Below, piece after piece: positions 56,895-64,000 of a DNA stretch of 64,000 nucleotides (position 1 is its first letter; every line of letters starts with the position of its first letter). The stretch spans positions 248,001 through 312,000 of the forward strand of contig BQUP01000001.1 of the NCBI GenBank assembly GCA_022835595.1, read 5' to 3'. This DNA is from Cystobasidium ongulense (Eukaryota; Basidiomycota; Cystobasidiomycetes; Cystobasidiales; Cystobasidiaceae). A program made the translations under genes and the position numbers. The notes beneath the pieces are model-generated. The model was not told the DNA's origin, searched no databases, and was given only the letters and a program-made list of their open reading frames with translations.

Positions 56895-57095
56895 GGTCTT
56901 GAAGGCCTGCAAGTTGTATCGGGAGAAACGCGGATTGGCTGAAGCAGAGCATGAAGCTGGTTTCGAGTACAGTAGCCGGTTCTCTCGACAAGGTGGTTGA
57001 TCGAGAAATTCATTATCACTTGTCTTCTTGACTTGCTCTGCTCTGCTCTGGTCTGCTTGCGTATCTCGGGCACCACGTCGACGATAGCTGCTACA
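56895..57095. promoter_or_regulatory. Short bidirectional promoter of MET2 and the GNAT gene
   Basis: Only 201 bases separate the two divergent ATGs. It includes a run TCTGCTCTGCTCTGGTCTGC. Both leaders and promoters must fit here; no known Met-pathway site such as TCACGTG is seen. Confidence 0.5.
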
Positions 57096-57757
57096 ATGGC
57101 CGCCTCCACGCCAGTGCCAGAGTACCAGATTGTGGCCGCTCCATTCGACTCGGCTCTCTTTGAGCATGTTCGCAGGATCCGGATAGATGTCTTTGTACAC
57201 GAGCAAGGCTATCCCATGGAGGATGAGATGGACGAACACGATGCAGATTGCTTTCACATGCTCCTCCTACATCGGACGTCCACATCAAAGTCTGAATTTC
57301 CCGAACTTGAAGGCTACGAACCTGCTGGAACCCTCCGCTACTTTCCACCACCAAAAAACAAGATTGGACGAGTTGCGGTGCTCAGGAAGTTTAGAGGGAA
57401 AGGCCTGGGTGGTATAATGATGAATGGCCTCGAAGCCATGCTTAAGGGAGAATTCGTGGAAGCTCCCAAATTCCCTGGTGGCAAAGCTACCGAGATCAAG
57501 ATGCATGCACAAGGTGTGTAGCCCGGTCTCGATAAGGATACCGCGCAAGGGCTTGATCACAGCTAGCTGACCACACTGTCTTCGTTTGTAGTTCCGGTCG
57601 TTCCTTTCTACAAGAGTTTAGGATACGCCACCGAGGGAGACGAGTTCATGTGAGTACTTGTTTGCTCGTGTAGCAGGGTCCGTACGCTTACCGGGTGTAT
57701 ATGGCTTGCAGTGAAGACGGTACTCCGCATATTGCGATGCGAAAGAGCCTAGTCTAG
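57096..57757 (+). CDS. GNAT-family N-acetyltransferase
   Basis: An acetyl-CoA-dependent acetyltransferase of the GCN5-related superfamily, about 185 residues, in three exons. The ATG at 57096 opens MAASTPVPEYQIVAAPFDSA. The N-terminal IRIDVFVHEQGYPMEDEMDE is typical of the ElaA/YjcF-like subgroup. EPAGTLRYFPP precedes motif A: IGRVAVLRKFRGKGLGGIMM, with the pyrophosphate-binding R-G-K-G-L-G loop. Motif B follows across the intron: KMHAQ joined to VPVVPFYKSLGYATEGDEF, and the last exon is IEDGTPHIAMRKSLV. The acceptor substrate is unknown. The upstream frame is open but without an earlier sensible start. The stop TAG (57755-57757) lies inside a hairpin-forming palindrome. Confidence 0.9.
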
Positions 57758-57839
57758 AGAGAACTCCTCTCTAGAAAATACTTTTATCACTCACATTACT
57801 TGAAGTCTTTTCTAGAGAGGTACGCTCTCTAGAAAAGAC
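57753..57839. repeat. Pair of palindromic hairpins at convergent gene ends
   Basis: Two perfect stems lie close together. The first is TCTAGAGAG (57753-57761) with CTCTCTAGA (57767-57775) around a 5-base loop. The second is GTCTTTTCTAGAGAG (57805-57819) with CTCTCTAGAAAAGAC (57825-57839), also with a 5-base loop. The inner arms also pair with each other (CCTCTCTAGAAAA at 57766-57778 with TTTTCTAGAGAGG at 57808-57820). They sit between the GNAT and aldehyde dehydrogenase 3' ends. Confidence 0.85.
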
Positions 57840-57954
57840 CGCATAAATCAAGTGAACTGTAATATTATTAAGTATCGATCATAGCAGTGACAGCGAGACG
57901 CAAGTCAGGGCTACAGTGTTGCATATTGACAAGACATGGTCCTTTATTGGCTAT

Positions 57955-60057
57955 TTACAACTTGATTGGCCATTCGAGTGGCTCACCGTAGTAGTGATGG
58001 ACAGACTTGGTCGTTAAATACTCATCTATACCCTGCATACCGAGCTCCCTTCCATAGCCGGACGACTTCATGCCTCCGAAAGGCACTTGCGCATGTAGCA
58101 TTACATACTGGTTCACCCAAGTCGTACCAGCTTTGAGCTTTCTGGTTACTCGCTGCACCTGACCGTAATCTAGAATAAGTTAAGTACAAAAAGACAGTAT
58201 CAGTCACTTTGTCTTGTGCACAGCGTCGCGATGCACTCTTATTTTGGAAGAAACACAAGCCTCACCATTGCTATGAACGGCTGCGGCGAGCCCATATTGC
58301 GTGCCGTTCGCAATCTTGAGCGCTTCTGCTTCATCCTTGAACTTGATGATGCACGCAACCGGTCCTGTACCATCATCGCATCGTCAGTTAAAACCACAAC
58401 AGGATCTTTCGAGAGTGTTCGAAAACATACCAAAGATTTCCTCTTTGACAATCTTCATGTCCAAGGTAACATTGCTAAAGACGGTTGGTTGGACAAAGAA
58501 ACCCTTGTTCCCAATACGTTCGCCTCCGGTTTCTACCTTTGCGCCTGATTTTTTACCTTCTTCAATGTATGATATTATAGTGTCGAATTGTCTCTTGTTG
58601 GCCTGAGCTCCTTGGAAAACTTCGGGATCTAGTGGGTCGCCTACTTTGGGTGCATTGGTCGCTTTGACGAAAAGTTCAACGAATTTATCGCTGGTGACAA
58701 TAGCAAGCACTCAGTCAGGGCTCTGTAAGAAGCTGAAGATCTTAAACTCACTAGACAGTATCCTGTACCAGAATACGGGAGCCTGCTGTGCATGATTGGC
58801 CTGTGTTTGAGGGAAAAGCATCGAGTCTATCAATTAGCACCGACCTCGTCACAAAGACCACGAGATTAGTAACCTACCTGCATTCTCGAAAATACCAAAG
58901 GCAGCCCATTTAGCAGCTTCTTCCAGATTAGCAGATTCGAATACGACATTTGCACTTTTACCACCCAATTCGAGAGATACTTTTTTCAGATTACTCTGAG
59001 CGGCAGCAATAGCAATTTGTCTTCCTGTATTTGTTGATCCTGTGAATGCTATTTTGTCGATGTCCATATGGGTAGAAAGAGCTTTGCCGACTGTTGTACC
59101 TAGTCCATTGACGAGGTTGAAAGCGCCGGCTGGAAAGCCGACACTGTCTAGGATCTCGGTAAACTTGAGGGTGGAAAGTGTGGTGGACTCGGCGGGCTTG
59201 AATATGATTGCACATCCTGCTGCTAGAGCGGGTCCGACTTTCCTGGAAAAGGCGACAGTCACTTAGTATTATCTTTTGTGGATAAGCAAGTTCAAAGCGA
59301 CTTACCAGCCTAACATGACCAGTGGGTAATTCTACAGCGAGTCCATCTCAGCATTGCAACTCGAAAAGACAGAGAGGCACATTACGACGAACCCATGGGC
59401 ATATCTGAGCGCAAACACCAATAGGCTCCTTGCGGGCTACAGCATACTTGCTCTTGTCGTCCAGTTCGATAACCGTTCCGTGGATCTTGTCGGCGGCACC
59501 TGGAGGAATCAACCAAGGGGCGGAGCATACGTATCAGCAATGCACCCTCTAAGGAACGACACTGAAGCAGTCAAAAGGACCACGCACCTGCATAATATCG
59601 CAAGCACGCTGTGAAGTCTGCAATGTCTGCTTTGCACCATGCGATCGGCTTTCCAGCATCTGCATGGAGGGGCAGAAGTGCAGTTTGGAGAGAAGCAAGA
59701 GCGCGTTAGGACACTCGTACAACCACGAAGTAGGATATGAGATGGTGACTACTGACCTAGCGACTCCAGCATGGCTAGATCATCCGTGTGCTTGTCGACG
59801 GCATCCGCAAGCTTGAACATGAGGGCCCCTCGGTCCGTACCAGGCATCTCGAGTCCCCAAGTCGTGTCCAGACATTCTCTGGCTGCAGCGACTGCCTTAT
59901 CGACATCCTCATCTGTTGCTGTTGATATGCTGCCGAGAACTTCTTCCGTTGCGGGATTGATGGTCTCCAATGGCTCCCCGGATCCTTGGACCCATTTGCC
60001 GTTGATGTAAAGCCCTACTGGGACTTGAATGCCACTGACGGTGATGCTCTGTGACAT
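57955..60057 (-). CDS. NAD(P)-dependent aldehyde dehydrogenase
   Basis: ALDH superfamily enzyme oxidising an aldehyde to an acid. The ATG at 60057 opens [20 protein letters not shown], followed by the substrate-independent landmarks [20 protein letters not shown] and, over many small exons, [27 protein letters not shown] and [20 protein letters not shown]. Next are [31 protein letters not shown], the general-base Glu in [14 protein letters not shown], and the nucleophile in [14 protein letters not shown], where the intron border joins NAG to QSC. The end has [34 protein letters not shown] and [20 protein letters not shown]. It resembles fungal cytosolic ALDHs; the exact substrate is not evident. 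The gene has at least seven introns and is convergent with the GNAT gene. Confidence 0.93.
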
Positions 60058-61058
60058 GCTGTACGATTTCTTTGCTGATTTTCTTCTTCTAGAAGAGAAT
60101 AGGCGGTTCTTTCTCAGCGGGTCCTGTTTGATGGTCGGTAGAAAGTCTAAATCAAATCAAATCACTGAGGAAGTAAACTGGGGACGGCCGGCTCACTAAA
60201 TTAATGTTATGATAGCTTAGAAAGAGCGTAGATTGAGATATTATGTAGGTATCTGCTCGATTACTAGACCAGAGCAGAGAACGCTGTCAGAAGGTTGGTT
60301 GGCAGATGCAATAATATATTAAGAAGCCGAAAGAACAATCTGCAAAGATAAGCAAAAAGCGGGTTTGGCAGGCAGGCAACAATGCAAGGGGAGATAGGAG
60401 AGATCAGGTAGACTCAGAACACAGTCTGTGTGGTATAGCTAAGGGCTGGCTCGTCGCCTGTCTCTCATTACTCACTACTGTAAAGTTACCTACTCGATAA
60501 AGCACCTCGCTTGAAGGCGGATATCGCGGATATTATCTTCGACAAGCACGTGACACATCGGCAGCCGAGGCTTTGCCACCATTATCCAGTAATTTGCCCG
60601 TGAGGATCTAGTCTCGAGCCGCCCTGTTGGTGCTGACAGGTCGCGATGGCTGCCTGCGCGTACGTACGCTGATGGTGTGGTAACAGTTTGGGGCCTACCT
60701 GTCCAGTCCAGCTATTACCGTAAGCCTCATGTTTCGAATGGCGGCGGGATAGAGAAATCCGTAGCACACCATTCATAGCCACGGCAGTATGGGTTGCAAT
60801 TGTCGACGTGTACGGTAACGTTATGTCGCTCGCCAGCCAGCCAGACGGAGAGAATAGCTAGCTTATAAGGAGATCATCCTGCCTGGCCCGACTGACTCAA
60901 GCGGCAATTGACTCTCGGCTTTCTTGCAGGATCACCAGCTGTCACGGTCTGTTGTTGCATGTGCATCGCGGTGCTGTAGGTAGAGGTGGCATTATATTAT
61001 CGAAGCTTGAAGCTTGGGAAGCCCGCGACTTGGCTTTTCACTTCAAACCACGTCCACC
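60058..61058. promoter_or_regulatory. Divergent upstream region of ALDH and the F-box gene
   Basis: About 1 kb without a convincing gene. It holds a CACGTGAC motif (60547-60554), a TACGGTA motif near 60812 and a TGACTCA (Gcn4/AP-1 consensus) at 60893-60899, about 160 bases before the F-box start. Use of these sites is inferred only from their sequence. Confidence 0.4.
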
Positions 61059-63306
61059 ATGCCGGCGGACTCTCCCCTGCTTGTCCTGCCCAACGAGCTC
61101 CAGCTCGCCATCGTCGAGCACCTCCGTCAGCCGCAAGACATCCTCCATCTCGGTTCCAGTTGTCAAGCACTTCACGCCATCGCAATTTCCGACGACGTCT
61201 GGCGACCTCGCGTGGAGGCCTTGGTCCACCGCCATGCACGAACAGACACCTTTGCGCTTTATGCAGCATCGTCGACCTCTGCCAGCTGGAATCCCGGCAC
61301 TGATATCTACGCCAGGCTCGTCGATTGCCTTCTGGGCGATGGCGCAAAATACCTAGGTGAGAGAGAGAGCAGCATGAACACAGCTGAAGGGCTATATCTG
61401 CAGTGCAGTGCTGACCTGCAATGTGCCATTCCTGCAGGCTGGTGGGCAAGCACACAGCCCTATCGAGGTCGGCTAATCCGCACATCGATTCACCTTCGCC
61501 ACGATACCGGCTCGCTCGCCATAGTAGCAGAAGAAGCACATTGCATCAACGCTTTCGAGACCCAGCCAGCAATGGGTGAGAAACGTCCTAAACGATGGAA
61601 GCCTGCTGCTGCCCACTGGCATAACCCTGGAGGGTTATCGTATAGGTACGGCAAAATTATCCGTTTACACCTACTAGTTCAGCCAGGCTGAAGTATTTAT
61701 TGGACGTGCCAGACTACCCATCAATCATCTATCTCCACATGCAGGGCTATCGGTCGACGTCCTCTACCCAGTCTTGCAATTCACACCCATCTTCTGCCTC
61801 ACTCCCGAACGCGGCTTCACCTTGATCTCGACAGACGATGGCTCGCCCAAGCCAAGTCTTCCCATATCAGTTCCGCTTAACCATGCATTTCGGCGCGAGC
61901 TTGAAGATACCTCTGGTACTTCTGAACATCCCCCATCCCGATATACAATGGAAAGTGGACCCTCTTTCCCTGGGCATGATGCTTTAAGTGCAGGACTGCT
62001 GCGAAGTGTCGCAAGTTGGGATGACGCTACCGGAGAGGAGGGCTCAAATCTGCAGAATGATACAAGCAGTGCCGTTTATTTGCAAGGGGACATGCTCACG
62101 GCACCCTCTTTTACACTCAAGGCCCGCCGTGCAGCGTCTGTTGGGGACGAAGTACCATCCTCTTCGGGGAGGTCTGCGAATAGTCAACGGCCGGCACACG
62201 CCGGTGACCGCATGGACTTCATCTATCAGTCGCGCCAAGAGGTACCTCTCCCACCGACACAGCCACCCATCTTGCTTTCAAACCCCGGAGGCAACCAATT
62301 ATTTCGAGCTTTCCTAGAAGGGATCGGCGCAGTATTGCCACAGCAAATGCGGGATGCTCTCTTCGACGAGCCCGATGAGCGTGATCTACAAGAGTACTTC
62401 TATCCTATATCACGGTGTCCGTTACCAGATGACAAAATCAAACCAAGACCACTATCTAAACCCGTCTTAGCTGCATCGTTAGAGGGTCTTTGGGTAGGAT
62501 GTTATTCCACGCACGGTTACGAATTTGGAATCATCAATGTCCGCAATGCGTGGATACCTACGGAAGCCAGTAGAGAAGGTTCCAGTATCATCGAGCAATT
62601 CTACCACGATCAGCGCTTACAAGAGGGGAACGCTGATTTATCGGTAAATCGGGAGCCATTAGCACCTAATTTAGCTGGCAGTACAAGAGTGCTGCGTACC
62701 ATCATAGAACTAGTCAAAGTAACAGGTGATGTCAATGTTCCAGCCGGCCAGGTCAGTTGGTGCGCTGTGTTACCGCGTCCCTTTGATCAAGACTACACGT
62801 CTGCCTCATCGGATGCAAGCGATGAAATAACGGAAGAAATCGAAGATTTGGATATCAGTAATATTGCGAATATAGAACTACCCACCGTTCGAAGATCAGA
62901 TTGGCAAGAGTGGTCAGATGCCCCACCTCATACGGCTGAACAGCATTATGGACTACATAATCCACCGAGATGGGACGAGGGATCCTTTGAAGCCGCCGGT
63001 CGAATCGCATTTACTGGATTCATCGATACTCGATTCATCGATGCTGTTGCTACTTTCGTCAGAGAGGATACCGGAGAGGTGGATGAAATCCGTATTACCT
63101 GGTATGTTATTTGCCTCATGACCGTAATAAATGCGACACTCCTTGATGACCACTTTGTTTTACTGCATTTAGGCATGAAATGGTAAGGTATCGGATTGTG
63201 ATTGAAAGGCACTGAGGCTAACGAACGCTATTCATCCTCCTTCCTTTCTCTTCTGTCGTCTGTGCAGGGCAAAGTCTCTTGCTTCCGTCGTTGTCACCTA
63301 GATTAG
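61059..63306 (+). CDS. F-box protein similar to FBXO31
   Basis: F-box proteins link substrates to the SCF ubiquitin ligase through Skp1. The ATG at 61059 opens MPADSPLLVLPNELQLAIVE, with the F-box running through HLRQPQDILHLGSSCQALHA to SDDVWRPRVEAL (about residues 5-55). After the next intron the protein reads WWASTQPYRGRLIRTSI. A disordered Ser/Pro-rich middle follows. The C-terminal half (SLEGLWVGCYSTHGYEFGII, then LVKVTGDVNVPAGQVSWCAV and GRIAFTGFIDTRFIDAVATF) resembles the lipocalin-like domain that FBXO31 uses to bind substrates. The last two small exons give HEM and GKVSCFRRCHLD, ending at TAG 63304-63306; this end is tentative. Targets are unknown. Confidence 0.82.
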
Positions 63307-63505
63307 GTGGCTTCATGCCGGCCGCCCTTTTAGACTCCGCCTACAAGCCCATCCGGTGAAATGGCAGTGGCCCAAGACGCGGTTTACTTCCGCAAGACCG
63401 AGAGTATTGAAAATCGTCGCAGATAGCTGGACGATCCCTTCACTGTCTTGCAACTTGGTCAATCACTAAACAGGGAGGGCTCATGCATCCGCCCGGAGCG
63501 AAGTG

Positions 63506-64000
63506 ATGTATTTATCCGTTTCTAGGCCACATAAGCGCATAGCCTTGCTAGTGACTACAACGGCACTGTCTTTACAATTTGTTCGAGCCTCGTCAAACTC
63601 AAGTCCGTCCACGACTCTTCCAACCCAATCAAGCAATCAGTATACCCATCAGCCACGGCAAATTAATTTTCCGGAAGTCAGGCATGGGCTTGAAGGCACG
63701 GTCGCTGGAGGACAGATAATCAAGATTGAATTAGAGATCGACCAAGCTGGGCAGGAGATTAGTGCTCCGTGCGCTGCTGCCGGTTCACCTACTTTGCTGC
63801 CCATCTCTCCATTCGTCAACCGTACTGAGAGTACAGATGCAACAACAACTGTCACGTTACCCAATGGGGACTTAGTAGAGATTGAACAGCATGTCAACTT
63901 TGCCTTTGGAATGAGCACTCGACCTACACTTCCGAATACTGAAGCAGTGGGCGGAGCATCGCCTGCGCCTCCCCATCTTATATCGATTTCTCTCCCTTCT
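63506..64000 (+). CDS. Secreted protein, 5' part only, runs off the window
   Basis: An uninterrupted reading frame of 165 codons from the ATG at 63506 to the window end. It starts MYLSVSRPHKRIALLVTTTA and continues LSLQFVRA, a convincing signal peptide with n-, h- and c-regions. After it come Ser/Thr-rich residues, then FPEVRHGLEGTVAGGQIIKI and ELEIDQAGQEI, a segment that could be beta-rich. One Cys is seen. No family is recognised. The gene continues beyond 64000, and an intron inside the visible part cannot be excluded. Confidence 0.6.
   Translation, partial: MYLSVSRPHKRIALLVTTTALSLQFVRASSNSSPSTTLPTQSSNQYTHQPRQINFPEVRHGLEGTVAGGQIIKIELEIDQAGQEISAPCAAAGSPTLLPISPFVNRTESTDATTTVTLPNGDLVEIEQHVNFAFGMSTRPTLPNTEAVGGASPAPPHLISISLPS

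Noticed and set aside
56895-57257. An N-terminal extension of MET2 to 57257
   Set aside because: The frame is open but has no similarity to MET2 and would overlap the GNAT coding region. The ATG at 56894 fits the family.
1-64000. tRNA genes, rRNA, CRISPR arrays, transposons and virus-like elements
   Set aside because: I looked for T-loop-like GGTTCRA motifs, spaced repeats, terminal repeats and reverse transcriptase, integrase or transposase motifs, and saw none that could be supported.

Overview
This 64 kb window looks like nuclear DNA of a fungus, most likely a basidiomycete. Nearly every gene is split by several short GT-AG introns of about 50-90 bases. The proteins are fungal: YTH1, KEX1, TIP41, MET2, a Zn2Cys6 regulator, a DAL5-type permease and cohesin RAD21. 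Two secreted proteins end in a domain resembling the basidiomycete PriA cell-wall family. The exact lineage cannot be told from the sequence alone. I found no tRNA, rRNA, CRISPR array or recognisable transposon or virus-like element.

Layout. 0.3-3.4 kb: divergent TFIIB (-) and mRNA 3'-end-processing factor YTH1 (+). 3.7-6.1 kb: a poorly resolved multi-exon gene (-) carrying a recent 125-base direct duplication and a 48-base minisatellite. 7.3-9.4 kb: a bZIP factor of possible Gcn4/CpcA type (-) with a five-codon upstream ORF. 11.0-16.7 kb: two paralogous cysteine-rich secreted PriA-like genes; the first has five tandem domain-encoding exons, the second has one. 17.2-20.8 kb: HSP10 and a TMEM184/DUF300 membrane protein. 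21.1-25.5 kb: a divergent pair, DAL5-family permease (-) and TauD-type dioxygenase (+). 25.9-27 kb: an unrecognised gene. 27.3-38.1 kb: RAD21, an EamA/DMT transporter, a BCS1-type AAA ATPase and PRP46, all on +. 38.5-43.0 kb: HpcH/HpaI aldolase and carboxypeptidase KEX1 (-). 44.0-48.0 kb: a trans-sulfuration-type PLP enzyme and TIP41 (+). 48-50.8 kb: a gene-poor stretch. 50.8-54.8 kb: a Zn2Cys6 regulator (+). 55.3-60.1 kb: MET2 (-), a GNAT acetyltransferase (+) and an aldehyde dehydrogenase (-). 61.1-63.3 kb: an FBXO31-like F-box protein (+). 63.5 kb to the end: the start of a secreted protein that runs off the window.

Most genes are unrelated housekeeping genes in the usual mixed fungal order. 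Two themes stand out. Sulfur: a sulfonate-type dioxygenase lies head to head with a DAL5-type permease, and MET2 and a Cys/Met PLP enzyme are also present. Secretion: the PriA-like pair carries dibasic Kex2-type sites just before the conserved C-terminal domain, and KEX1 lies in the same window. The best candidate for something undescribed is the exon-amplified eight-cysteine domain of the first PriA-like gene, in which all repeat exons are bounded by phase 1 introns.
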